Assembly (NCBI RefSeq): GCF_018812025.1
Contig: NC_063049.1
Coordinates: 40,351,503 to 40,415,502 of the forward strand
Direction: 5' to 3'
Length of the DNA: 64,000 nt
Origin: Megalobrama amblycephala
Lineage: Eukaryota; Chordata; Actinopteri; Cypriniformes; Xenocyprididae
Under the pieces are notes generated by a model. The model did not search any database. It had not been told where the DNA came from and saw nothing but the letters and a program-made list of their open reading frames with translations. Positions 36,963 to 47,900 of this stretch are shown in pieces; positions within the stretch are counted from its first letter, which is position 1; each line of letters begins with the position of its first letter. The translations under genes and the position numbers were made by a program.

Positions 36963-39205
36963 CATAATATAAGTGTCTGCCTCTTCCGAACAGATTCATT
37001 ACTCTGCAACATATGCCACTTTGCTGCCTTTTGCTGTACTAAATTATGACCCACCGATGGCAGAGGAGTTTTTTGATGCCTGCATTCAACATTTCACTCC
37101 ATACATTAGTAAGATCTTTCTTTCCACTGTGCATCAATAAATGATTTGTTTCTAAGCTTTAAGATGTCAAGTTAAATTCTAACATGTTCTTGCTGATTGA
37201 AACAGGTTCATTTGACCCTCACATGCTGGTTCTCTTGGCGTACGCACTGGCTTTGGCTGATTATTTCCCAGAGGAGGTGGTCAGAGAGATCTTCAACGTG
37301 GACTTTCTTGCAAAGTTGGATTCCCATCTGGAAAGTGTGTGCATCTTTGGAGATTATATAACATGTAACTTGAAGGAGACTATTTTAGAATACTAATGTA
37401 GGGAGTAGTGAATGAGGGTATAGGGGGCGATTTCGGACACAGGCTCTGTGTTCGCAACATCAAAGTATATCGATAAAAATGATATTGTTCCATCCTAGGG
37501 GTAAACTCGGAGTTTGATATTCTGTTAGAACGATAGTTTAGGGTACTCATTCACATATTTAGATGTGGTTATCTCTCCTGAAACTTTACACACGTGTTTT
37601 TTCCCCACTGCTGACAGCCTTGCCGGATGCTCTAAACATGCGCATACGTCTCCGTCTCATGGAGCTGAATCGGGCCGTGTGTCTGGAGTGCCCTGAGTTC
37701 CAGGTGCCCTGGTTTCATGAGCGCTACTGTAAACAGCTGCAGAAGAGAGGTGAGCACACTGTGGATCCATCTGGACTAGAATTGGATTGTATAAATACTA
37801 GAATTGGAGAGCAGTTCTTGTCTGAAAGCATTTCTGCTTGGTACACATTAAAGGGTTAGTTCATGCAAAAATGAAAAATCTGTCATCATTTACTCACCCT
37901 CAAGTTGCAGGTTCCAAACCTGTATGAGTTTCTTTCTTTTGCTGAACACAAAAGAAGATATTTTGAAGAATGTTGGTAACCAAACAGTTGACGGTAGCCA
38001 TTGACTTCCATAATATTTTTTTTCCTACTATGGAAGTCATTTTGTTACCGACATTCTTCTTTTGTGTTCAACATGAGGGTGAGTAATTGATGACAGAATT
38101 TACATTTTTGGGTAAACTATCCCTTTAATATTATTAACAGCTGGCCCATATAGCTAAAATAATTATTTTGAATAATTTTTAGCCATTTAATGAGATATGT
38201 ACACTACCGTTCAAACGTTTGGGGTCAGTACGATTTTTTTTGTCTCTTCTGCTCACCAAGACTACATTTATTTGATTAAAAATGCAGTAAAAACATTAAT
38301 ATTGTAAAATATTATTGCAATTTAAAATAGCTGTTTTCTATTTTAATACATTTTAAAATATAATTTATTCCTGTGATGCAAAGCTGAATTCTTCAGTGTC
38401 ACATGATCCTTCATAAATCATTCTAATATGCTGATTTGCTGCTCAAGAAACATTATCATTATCAATGTTGAAAACAGTTGTGCTGCTTAAAATTTTTTTA
38501 TAAACCATGATGCAATTTTACGGAAAAGGATTAGGGCCAAGCAATAATAAAAAATAAAACCATCTTGAGATTAAAGTTGTTAAATTTTGAGAAAAAACTT
38601 GTTAAATTTCGAGAAAAAAGTTGAAATAAAATGTTGAGGAAAAAAGTCGTTAAATTCCGAGAATTTCTCGTAATTTAACGACTTTTTTCTCGTAATTTAA
38701 TGACTTTATTCTCAACATTTTATCTCGACTTTTTTCTCATAATTTAACGACATTTTTCTTATAATTTAACGAATTTGTTCACGTAATTTAACGACTTTTT
38801 TCTCGTAATTTAATGACTTTATTCTCAACATTTTATCTTGACTTTTTTCTCGAAATTTAACGAGTTCTCGTAATTTAATGACTTTATTCTCAACATTTTA
38901 TCTCGACTTTTTTCTCGAAATTTAATGATTTTTTTTCTCATAATTTAACGAGTTTATTCTCAACATTTTATCTAGACTTTTTTCTTGAAATTTAACGAGT
39001 TTTTTCTCGAAATTTAACAACTTTAATCTCGAGATGGTTTTATTTTTTTATTATTGCTTGGCCCTAATCCTCTTCCGTACAATTTAATGCATCCACACTG
39101 GATAAAAATATTAATTTCTTTAAAAAAAAATGTTGCTGATCCCAAACTTTTGAACAGTGTATATATCAGTATTTATGTATTTGAAATAATCTTCTTTTTT
39201 CTTTT

Positions 39206-39237
<32 letters not shown>

Positions 39238-40955
39238 TAAAGGAAGCATCATTTCAACCAAGCAACCATTGTGGTCAAAACGATTTAAATGTTTAACTAA
39301 CTTTTTTAATTTAAAAAATCAGGTTAAAAGTAATTGAAGCGTGTTTTTCACACTGCAGCCAACAGCTCCATTAGTCCCATTCAGCAGCAGATCCATAAGA
39401 TGCTCGGAGACATCCTGGGTGGGATGAACTGTGCTAAAGTAGGAGTGCTGACTCCATACTTCTATACTGTCGGTGAGTTTTAAACTAGCGTTACAAGTAA
39501 AATAAGCCATTTTGATTAGTGCTTGACTGGATTTCAGTGGCCAGTATTGTGCTGTCAAAATTGACCCTATTTGTTTTCTTGATACATGTTCCCTGATCTC
39601 ATTGTGCATGTTCCTTTTCATCATGAATCCTTCTCAAAATCCTTATCTTTATTAGCTAGAGGCTATGGTTGTTTTTAATTGACTTGTTACTTAAATATAT
39701 TACACAAATTACAATTTAATTAGAATCAAATGAGTTATACACAAAATTTCTGAAATGAAATATATATATGTATTAGTCAATTGTTTTATTTTTGATAATG
39801 CAATGAAACATGGCAAATTACGCAGATATAATTTTTGGACTGGCTGTCATACAAAGAAATTATGAACACATGCAAAAATGAGACAACTAACAAATGATTA
39901 GTAACTGATTATGTTGTAGTCAATGTATGCTTTTTCCTGTGAGATTTTTGTTTTTTTATGCATTTTTTTTCCATAGTAAAATAAAACCTGTAGCTGTAGT
40001 TTGCCTTTTTTGCTAAATAATTTTGTCAGATAAACACCTTAACCAAATTTAGTGTTTGTTTTGTTATTCCCTTGTATTTAAAATATTAAAAAATATAAAA
40101 TATATAAAATATTTTCCCCATATTTGATGTTATAAATAATTATAATATTATAATTTGCCTTAGGTCTAATATCTATTTTAACTGAAAATGTTTTTAATTT
40201 TTTATTTTATTTTATTTATCTGTTTTACATTAAATGTTTTTTATTTATTATTTTATTTACATTTTATTTTATTATAACTATCAATTATATTTCCATGCTT
40301 AAACATTACCTTGTCATTTGATTTACTGTGACCCAGTGTAATATTTGTTTGATTAAAAGCATTAGCAGACATACAGTGGTACTGGATGACAGTCCTACAG
40401 CATTGCTGCCTCTGTGGGCTCATAAAAACTGTAATGCTTTTGTCATCAGATTTTGAACTTGTCCTGGATCGTCATCTTCAGCCGATACCGTACAGCGAGC
40501 CGAGTCGGCTGCAGATCACTGAGAACGGAAACGTTCACTGGGATTCTGGATCGACAGACAGAGAGAGGACGGAGCTGCCGCCAGGAGCTCGCCGGTATGT
40601 CACGCTTCAGTGTGCAAAACAACACCGAATATTTAGACATAATATAATTCTCCCTGCTACTACATCCGTCTAGCATTGCCTTGGATTTCTTGGACTCCAA
40701 ATCCTTCTGCAAAAATTCCCGGCACATGAAAGGGGAGGCCATGATGAAGAAAAGACATCTGGAGATTTTAGGATATCATGTGTTACAGGTCAGTAGAAAC
40801 TAAAGTTATACTATTTCTAATGACTTACTATACCATTTACATGACAATATGCATTTCTACAGATTCCCCACTTTGAATGGAACTCAATGGAGCTTTCCAC
40901 AGAAGATGCATGGAAAGAATATCTGAGGAAGAAAATATTTGCGGAGTTACCCTAA
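26862..40955 (+). CDS. fastkd1: FAST kinase domain-containing protein 1, complete, 14 coding exons
   Basis: FASTKD1 is a mitochondrial RNA-regulating protein of the FASTK family. Exons: 26862-27196, 28569-28637, 31084-31209, 31288-31686, 32017-32127, 32916-33047, 35428-35914, 36994-37108, 37206-37334, 37618-37749, 39359-39472, 40450-40594, 40674-40788, 40863-40955. They sum to 2502 nt (833 codons), near the human 847 as I recall it. All junctions are GT-AG and in phase. The N terminus MFWLQSLRVCSRRLFHSR is Arg-rich without acidic residues, as a mitochondrial presequence should be. NHPQFLTLRVLAENK (exon 1), LPQCNLNDLNTYAVV (FAST_1 region, about residues 400-480), VLNYDPP and MELNRAVCLECPEFQVPWFH (FAST_2, about 560-670) match human FASTKD1. 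The C-terminal RAP domain (about 763-828) includes HMKGEAMMKKRHLEILGY and FEWNSMELST. The protein ends KIFAELP. Confidence 0.95.
27285..27790 (+). mobile_element. Family B repeat in fastkd1 intron 1
   Basis: Runs from CACTACCGGTCAGAAGTTTG through CACATGATCCTTCAGAAATC and CTGCTCAAGAAACATTTATT to TTTCCACAAAAATATTAAGC. An inner AAAGTTTAGGGTAAGTGAAA suggests a second, opposed end. Confidence 0.8.
28107..28518. mobile_element. Family A fold-back MITE, near-perfect palindrome, in fastkd1 intron 1
   Basis: The left arm TTAAAGGGTTAGTTCACCCA and following about 150 bp are mirrored almost base for base up to TGGGTGAACTAACCCTTTAA at the right. This explains why similar protein strings can be read on both strands. 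TTAA lies at both extremes and may be the target site. Confidence 0.85.
28836..28904. repeat. (TA)n microsatellite
   Basis: About 33 TA units, preceded by a short GT tract and directly adjoining the left end of the Tc1-like element. Tc1 elements insert at TA, so the tract is a likely target. Confidence 0.95.
28905..30460 (-). mobile_element. Tc1-like transposon with about 180-bp inverted repeats
   Basis: 28931-29111 and 30279-30457 are inverted copies (TCACTCTTTGTTATATTGCA at the outer part, GTCCTAAGTATTCAGACCCT at the inner part) differing at few positions. Long inverted repeats of this type (IR/DR) are typical of fish Tc1-like elements such as those related to Sleeping Beauty. The outer ends are worn: no CAGT...TA junction is visible on the right. 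It sits in fastkd1 intron 2, in the opposite orientation to the gene. Confidence 0.88.
29108..30117 (-). pseudogene. Tc1-like transposase, frameshifted
   Basis: A DDE transposase that cuts and pastes its own element. The N terminus starts at the ATG at 30117 (SKELPEELRDRIVARHRSGQ, a helix-turn-helix start) but meets a stop near 29985. The rest is open in another frame from about 29959 to 29108 (283 codons). Relative to the family there is a deletion of about eight residues between EFAK and RNKILWSDE. The catalytic residues remain: Asp in ILWSDETK, Asp in FHQDTDPKHT, and Glu in PIEHLW. There are 34 residues between the second Asp and the Glu, so it is a DD34E enzyme. The protein ends KGASTKY as in relatives. 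The frameshift makes it non-functional. Confidence 0.9.
31753..31890. mobile_element. Partial copy of the GGAAGCTTGTTTCTGC fold-back MITE
   Basis: Same start and interior units as 9962-10315, but only the left part is present. In fastkd1 intron 4. Confidence 0.7.
32205..32480 (+). mobile_element. Family B repeat, truncated, in fastkd1 intron 5
   Basis: Recognisable from TTGGGGTCAGTTTTTTATGG, TTAAATTGATCAAAAGTGAC and CCAAACTTTTGAATATGTAT; the conserved core is missing. Confidence 0.65.
32497..32834. mobile_element. Tc1/mariner-like MITE (338 bp) with CAGT ends and TA duplication
   Basis: TA-CAGTCAAGCCAAAATTTAT on the left and AAAAATTATTCAGACA-like mirror ending GGTTTGACTG-TA on the right. 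CAGT termini next to TA on both sides are the Tc1/mariner signature. No ORF. In fastkd1 intron 5. Confidence 0.85.
33180..33665 (+). mobile_element. Family B repeat in fastkd1 intron 6
   Basis: Contains TTTTGAAAGAAGTCTCTTAT, CATTACTCCAGTCTTCAGTG, CACATGATCCTTCAGAAATC and CTGCTCAAGAAACATTTATG in family order, ending in poly(A) and TTTTGAACAGTTGTG. Confidence 0.85.
34013..35335. mobile_element. Two nested family A elements in fastkd1 intron 6
   Basis: An outer copy begins at 34016 (GAGGGTTAGTTCACCCAAAA) and ends at about 35335 (TTTGGGTGAACTGACCCTTT). A second copy beginning at 34413 (AAAGGGTTAGTTCATCTAAA) interrupts it and ends near 35110. The inner copy contains a sub-palindrome around CGAATCAGCGGTTCGGAGCG (34640-34870) also found in the copy at 58672-59454. 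The ORF at 34979 is repeat sequence. Confidence 0.75.
36040..36350 (-). mobile_element. Family B repeat, reverse orientation, fastkd1 intron 7
   Basis: The conserved core appears as reverse complement (TTCTTGAGCAGCAAATCAGC, then GGATCATGTGACACTGAAGA). Confidence 0.85.
36430..36650. repeat. Family C T-rich repeat
   Basis: ATAATGTTATTTTAGTGTTG, TTTTACATTTTCAGCTTTC and TTTTAGTTTGTTTTAGTAAT follow the same order as at 10455-10765. Confidence 0.5.
36650..36962 (+). mobile_element. Family B repeat followed by (ATT)10, fastkd1 intron 7
   Basis: Starts CACTGCTGTTCAAAAGTTTT and carries the core CACATGATCCTTCAGAAATC. After CTCAAGAAACATTT it ends in about ten ATT units (36932-36961) only about 30 bp before the exon at 36994. 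Confidence 0.85.
37847..38129. mobile_element. Family A-related MITE in fastkd1 intron 10
   Basis: AAAGGGTTAGTTCATGCAAA and CATCATTTACTCACCCTCAA at the left are mirrored by GAGGGTGAGTAATTGATGAC and GGTAAACTATCCCTTTAA at the right. The centre (CTACTATGGAAGTCAT) is also present in the fragment at 43236-43350. Confidence 0.8.
38204..39165 (+). mobile_element. Family B repeat split by a fold-back element
   Basis: The first part (CACTACCGTTCAAACGTTTG through CACATGATCCTTCATAAATC) stops at about 38520. The second part (AATTTAATGCATCCACACTG to CCCAAACTTTTGAACAGTG) resumes at about 39080. The intervening DNA is a separate insertion. Confidence 0.8.
38521..39079. mobile_element. Fold-back element with ACGGAAAAGGATTAGGGCC ends
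   Basis: ACGGAAAAGGATTAGGGCCA at the left is mirrored by TTGGCCCTAATCCTCTTCCG at the right. The interior is about a dozen units of GAGAAAAAAGTCGTTAAATT/AATTTAACGACTTTTTTCTC in both orientations. CAATTT(T/A)A flanks both sides and may be a duplicated target. Nested in the family B copy of fastkd1 intron 10. Confidence 0.8.
39207..39234. repeat. Poly(T) tract
   Basis: About 26 consecutive T, about 125 bp upstream of the fastkd1 exon at 39359. Confidence 0.9.
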
Positions 40956-41237
40956 TTAATCTAAATACCTCTTGAAACTATGGACATTAAAACATGCAGT
41001 GCAGTCAAGTGAGTGGACATCATGTTATCCTTCATTTGAGCTGCTAGATAGCACTGCAATTTTATATTAATTGTTCATTTTGTTGTAAATTATTAAGGTA
41101 TTGCTAGGGTAATAAATATATTACTCATGTCAATATTTTCATTCAATCAGGGAAGAAATTCATACCTGGTTTGTGTTTAAATGTGTATTTATTATGCACT
41201 TTATATAAAAGAATTTATATGAAAAAAAAAAAAAGGA

Positions 41238-41254
41238 AATAAAGTCAATTTAAT
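41238..41254. terminator. Convergent poly(A) signals of fastkd1 (+) and possibly klhl41 (-)
   Basis: AATAAA at 41238-41243 on the plus strand lies 283 bp after the fastkd1 stop. ATTAAA on the minus strand (TTTAAT at 41249-41254) lies 728 bp after the klhl41 stop. A minus-strand AATAAA also occurs at 41188-41193. The fastkd1 assignment is good; the klhl41 one is inferred. Confidence 0.5.
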
Positions 41255-41981
41255 TTTAACATCCATTGTATAAATGTTTTCCTCAACTGCACCACATTTC
41301 ACAACAGAACCTGACATTAATACAAATCTGTGGTCAAATTGATGCTTGAAGTCAACACGAAACATCATTTGCTACCATTTTACCTCCGTAATGATGAGGG
41401 AATGGATGATTCGTAATGTCAGTCTTAAAAGGAAAGTTGTTTCAGAGGTGGGGAAAGAAAATTACATTTTGATTAAAACGTACAAAGACTGGGAATGTGC
41501 ATTAACTCTTTCCCTGCCATTGACGGACTTTTCTGGCAATCTATGTTTTCACTGTTTACAGTAGAGGGCGCTGTTACACATGGACTCGATCTACTCCATC
41601 TATGTTTTGAATATCACTCTTAATCTGATCGGATGTACTCTATCAAAAAAATAAATAATTATGCAAAATTTTGCTTTATGAAACTTCCCCAAATTCAAGT
41701 GTTGATAAAAAAGAAAACATGAAGCTAGAATTATTCTAGGTTAAGATATTCATACAACAAAATATTCTGGGTTCCATGAAAGTTTTGTGAAAATGATCAA
41801 AAATGCTGCCGCTGGCTGCCAACTTTTTAAAGAATCCTGGCGGGGAAAGAGTTAAATATTAAATAGGGTGAATTTTGATTTGATATTGACTATAAATGTT
41901 TTGTGTGTGTGTGTGTGTATGTGCATTAAAATTTAGTTGCACTATGTTATTTGACACAAATCTATAACAATGATGGTGTTT

Positions 41982-44900
41982 TTAAAGTTTAGGCATCTTT
42001 GCTGTATTTAGTCTCATAGCAACACATGAGGCACCGGCAGCATATCGCATCTCTTGTATCATTCCTGCCCACTGTTTCTTGTCCTCCTCATACCTGTTAA
42101 AAAAAGAGAGGGTTTAGATTTAGTCCCAGTTTAAATACACTTGACTAAATCTGAATAAATTTGTGATTTTAAACTTTTTACACTACCATTCAAAGTTTGG
42201 GGTCAGTAGGATTTTCGTGTATTATGCTCATCAAGGCTGTTTTCTATTTAAATATATTTTAAAATGTAATTTATATCTGTGACACAACGCATCATTACTC
42301 CAGTCTTCAGTGTCACATGATCCTTCAGAAATCATTCTAATATGCTGATTTGATGCTCAAGAAACATTTCTGATTATTATCAATGTTGAAAGCAATAGTG
42401 CTGCACAATATTTTTGTGATACAATTATTTTTCACAATTCTATGATGAATAGAACATTCAAAAGAACACTATTTATTTAAATTAGAAATATTGTCCAGCA
42501 TTATAAATGTCTTTACTGTCACTTTTGATCAATTTAATGTGTCCTTGCGGAAAAAAAAAAAAAAAAAAAAACATTTGAACAGTATGAAGGCTTATAGAAG
42601 GAATAGTTCACCCAAAAATGAAAATTATCCCATTATTTTACATAACCCTCAAGCCATCCTAGGTGTGAATGAATATCTTCTTTCAGCCCAACACAATCAC
42701 AATTATATTTTTCTTACAAAAACCCATCGCTTTGGATTACTTTTATAATGGATGGATGTGCTGGAGCTTCAAAAACTCAAGGCACTATTTAATGCCATTA
42801 CATAGCAGTGAAGAGCCGGGATATTATTAATATAACTTATTGTGTTTGACTGAAAGAAGACAGTCATTTACACCTAGGATGGCTTGAGGGTGAGTAAATC
42901 ATGAAATAATTTTCATTTTTGGGTGAACTATTCCTTTAAGACGAATATAATTCAAGCAAAACACTTACTGCCAGATGTCTGTGATTTCTGAAGGGACGCA
43001 CTGTTTGTCATCGGTCTCCTTCACAGTGAAGCCGCCCACTGCATACAACACACCAGCAGCACTGACCACATTCACAGAGCTTCTCTCCTGAGCAAACTCA
43101 GCGAACACCTCCCATCTATTGGGAAAAACAACATGGTTTTAACGGATTCTGATAGTGGATAACTTAAACTATATCCCATACATTAACACCACAATATCTG
43201 AAACCTTTTAAATAATTTAACCACTCATTTTTGTCATTTTTTCCTACTATGGAAGTAAATGGCTACCGTCAGCTCTCAACATTCTTCAAAATATCTTCTT
43301 TTGCGTTCAACAGAAGAAAGAAAAAATTTTGGGTAAACTATTCCTTTAAGAAATATTCTAGTTTTCTTCCATTTTTCACTAGTGGACCTTTTTTAACGGT
43401 CATCAATATCGTAAATCCTGCAAAGGTTTTTATATTTTATTTTTTTCAAAACGTATGTACATTTATAACACTATACTTAGTATTACATTACCGTTGCATC
43501 AAATTACAAAAAAAAAATAGTTAACGCTGCTGTGAGGTTGTTCCTAAATGACATCTTTCTCTCTTCTGACTGCCGTTATCAATCGCTCTCTATTTTTTGA
43601 AAACACTATTTTGGAGTTTTTCTTTTGCTATTTGAACAAATGGAAACACAAAAAATATATTTAATGTATTCTCTCATTCACCGGTATAGAATTTTACACA
43701 ACTATGACAACTTCCGCTTCTGAGAAACCTGGAAATGTGAAAAGGGTCTATCAAATGTTTTAAAAAAAACATGTTTTATTGGGAATATTGTTTTAATTGG
43801 TGATTATTTTATAGGTTTTCCCTCTGACCATTAATATTTTTCAATCCTGTCAGTCTATGTAATATCACTTTAACAAAAGCCAGTTCCTTTCTGACATCAT
43901 ACTCCAGGAAGTGACATTATTTTGGAGGGAAATCAACAACAGCTCAAATCAGTAAGTATTATCAATGGATTTGCAGAATTCTGTGATGTTTTGTGGTATT
44001 AAAGGAACACTCCATTTTTTTTTAAAAAAAGTGATACCACCAACTCCCCTAGAGTTAAACAGTTGAGTTTTAATTAGAAATGAAAAGTTGCGATTTTCTA
44101 GGCCGATATGTCTAGGAACTATACTCTCATTCCGGCGTAATAATCAAGGAACTTTGCTGCCATACCATGGGTGCAGCAGGCGCAATGATATCGGCCAAGA
44201 AAATCGCAACTTTTCATTTTTCGTCGGTCTTAGTACACGATGTAACTACAGAAAGTTTTAAATAGGAAAAATATCAAAAATTTGGTAATTTTTGAGCGAG
44301 ATGCTAACGGTCTAAACAGATTCAATGAACTATGCTAAGCTATGCTAAAAGTGGTACTGCCAGACCCGGAGATCAGCTGAATCGGCTAGAAAACGGTAAA
44401 ATTCAACTGTTTAACTCTAGGGGAGATGGAAAATGAGCCTATTTTCAAAAAAAGTGGAGTGTTCCTTTAAATGTTAATACTGTATGATAATGACAGTATT
44501 TCAAAAGATAATTGAAAAATACCAAATTTGCAAGCTAACTTTTAATTCTTCACTCAGTACTGGTCAACTTTAGCTTTGATTTAGAGCATCTTTAAGCCTT
44601 TAAAAAAATGTGTGTGTTTCAGGATTAAACATCATTAAAAAAAACAACAACCAGCAACTAGTGATTAATACCAAAGACTTAGAAAGGCGTATTATTATGA
44701 ATGAGAATGCGCAATATGGCAGAATAAGTCCCGCCTTCTAAATAAGAGCCAATCGCCGATTGGTGAAGTCATCGCGTCACTGCAGCGGCCATTAGAAGCT
44801 CCGGTTCCTATAGAAACACTCAGACGCGCGCTTTCTTTAGAGACGTGTGCGTAGGACTGCGCATGCGCATTAGCTCGATCCAGCCTGAAAAATGCAGTTT

Positions 44901-47900
44901 CAAACGTTCAGAAACAAAATTTATGAGACAGTTGTTGTCAGACTTAATTGGTGATTTCAAATATTAAATTTAATCGAAAGCTTGGCGAACAGCTTTGGAG
45001 AATTTGATGTTTCCAAATTCAAAGAGATGCACTTGCATTCCCGAGAGGCGTTTTAAAGATGGCCGCCGAGTGAAATGACTTGTCTTAAAGGGACTTTGTT
45101 AATACGTACTTGTTTGTTGAAAAGTCATACGCTTCACAAGAGGCTAAAAGGCCATCTTCATTGACTCCTCCAACCACAATGATCTTTCCTTTGTGGACGG
45201 CTGCTCCAAACATGGACCTGGGTGTCTTCATGGCTGCCAGCTCTTTCCATTCTGACTTCTTGTGGTTGTACGCAAACATCTTGTTGATGGTTTTACTATT
45301 CCACAGATGAAAACAAGCAATGACGCCTTATCTCTGGCTTTTATTTTGTATTTAAGCTCATCTTAACTCAAATTTGACTTACTTTTCATCAGTCTTTCCT
45401 CCTATGCAGTAAACTAGTCCGTTCTGTGAGATCACACTGTGACCGTGAATTTTTAAGGGCAGTTTTTTGGTCTCCAGCCACTTCATCTTACTGCCAAGAA
45501 GAGTACAAAATAATTAGTTTATTTGGTTCATGCATGCATCAGAAAATGTAGAATAAACTTACTCAATATCATAACACAGCACTGAGTCCAGAGACTCGCT
45601 GGTCTGCAGGTCTTTACCAGCAACTGCAAACAAAAGGTTCTCAAACTCCCCCATGGCGAACAGACACCTGGGCGATGGCATTGGTGGCAGGGCAATCCAG
45701 TGTGGAGAATGAGAGTCCATCTGAAGAAAATGGATGATTTAAAATGATTATCAAATGTAGATAACTTTCATTTTATTCTCCCTGATGATATAGGCCTGAT
45801 TATGATCAGGGCCTTTCCTTTTACCTATACCACTAGAAATATAAAGTCATGCAATTAAATCAATAGTTCATCTTGTCATCATTTTCTAACCCTCATGTTA
45901 TTCCAAACCAGTAGCCTAAAAGTGGGATTTTCACACTTGTTAATCCGTTATTCTTAACTAAAACTAAAACCATAGTTGCTTGAAATAAAATAATAACTCT
46001 AATCAAATCAAATCAAATATTAGGGAAACATTTCTCAATTTTATTTAATTTAACTTGATTTAGATAACTTGGTATAATAAAAAACAAAATTACTAAAACT
46101 TTAAAATGAATTCATTCAAATATATGTATTAATAAAATGAAATAAAATATATATAATTACATAAATTTGTTTCATTATTTATATTTTTTTGCACTGTACA
46201 TTAATTAAAATTCTTATTTATGAGGCCAGAAAATATATATTGGATAAATAACATTATTATTGGACTTCCTATGATGAATATGAATATTTAATATGGTTGT
46301 ATTAATATTTAATGAGGCAAGCCTGTACATTTTATGTGCAAAACAGTTCTAACCCCCTTTCAAATGGATTAAAATGATGATAAAACAGGGTTAAGCAGAG
46401 TGTGAAAAGCCCTTCCTTACTGTTGTATCAATTGTAGCCTACTTTTATTTATTTTTGACAGCCTCAATTCTTCTTGATTGTATGGAAAGAACTAGAAGTC
46501 CTGCAAGATAGCTAACTTCAGACCTGAGGGTATGAATGAATTTTGAATGTATTAAAGACAAAGACTTTATATAGGGATTTGATTGCAATATATCGTTCCT
46601 CTGTGTCGTTATATCGTTATACCTGTGTTCATAATTAGAATTAAAACTTTTGCGAAACCCCTTCAGTTAAGAGCGGGCGGCCATTTTAAAATGTAATGTC
46701 TGGCTTCCGGTGTCATTCACTTCCAGTTATTTTAAGCTGTACAAATGCTGCTCGATATTACAAACTGGTATTTCTTACTATATTATTTTAATGTATCTTA
46801 ATTATAAACAAGACTGTTTGTAGCTCAAACAGTTTTACAGTTTACAGCACTTTAATATTTTTCTCATTATTTCCCTGTAGCGTAAGGTGACCAGATTTCT
46901 GAAATGGAAACTGGGGACATTTCCTATTGGGGTGGTCAAAATATCACTAAAATCTAATTTGTTATTATCTATTTATTAAAAAACGGGGACAATACATTTT
47001 TGAATGTTTTTGTTTTTAATTGTCGTTGGTTCCTTATATTATTACATAATTATTATGATTTAGTTTGATTATTAGGATTTTTTCTCTGGTTTTAATACAA
47101 TTCACCAAAAAACTATTCACGATTAATAAAAGCATTGTAAAAGCCGTTCAAAACAATATGCTTGTTATAACGCAAGTATGACTTTACAAAATGACTTTAC
47201 ATTACAAAAATAAAACATAAGTTTAAGATGATAAGACAAATAAAACAGCATTTAACAAATATTTTAACATTTTAGATTTAATATTTTAATTTTCACAAGC
47301 TGTTCTTACTGTATACAGAAATTACAACTGTTTTAACTTTTAACTATTTTTAACTATTATTTTGCATTTTAGACTCATTTTAAGCACAAAGTAGCACGTG
47401 TATTATTTATTTTATTTTATTTTTTATTCATATCTGAGTGTACCTTCACCACGTGATATAGTTAAGACGTGTGGAAAATGCTGCGTTGTGAACTTTTGTG
47501 GACATTTAAAATTGTGCACAACAATCCCGCACCCTGTTGAGGCTCTGTTATAAAACATACAAACAGTATTACTTTAGTCTAACATGAATAGTTAGCATGT
47601 TACTACCTTATAACCGATAACGATGTTTATTTTGATATTTGTCGATAATGGCGCGGTCCAGATTCACATTACGTTCTTCATGAAGTAGTAGGGCGCGCAT
47701 GCATGCGCGACCAAGTGTATTTGCGGGTTGTTTTGAAGGAGCTATAAAACGGGGACATTTCCGGGGACAGCCCCAGTCGGGGACAGAACACCAAAAACCA
47801 GGACTGTCCCCGGAAAACGGGGATGTCTGGTCACCCTACTGTAGCAGTTAATAAATCTGAAATCTCAAACATTCACAGAAAACGCCTTACTTCCACATTG

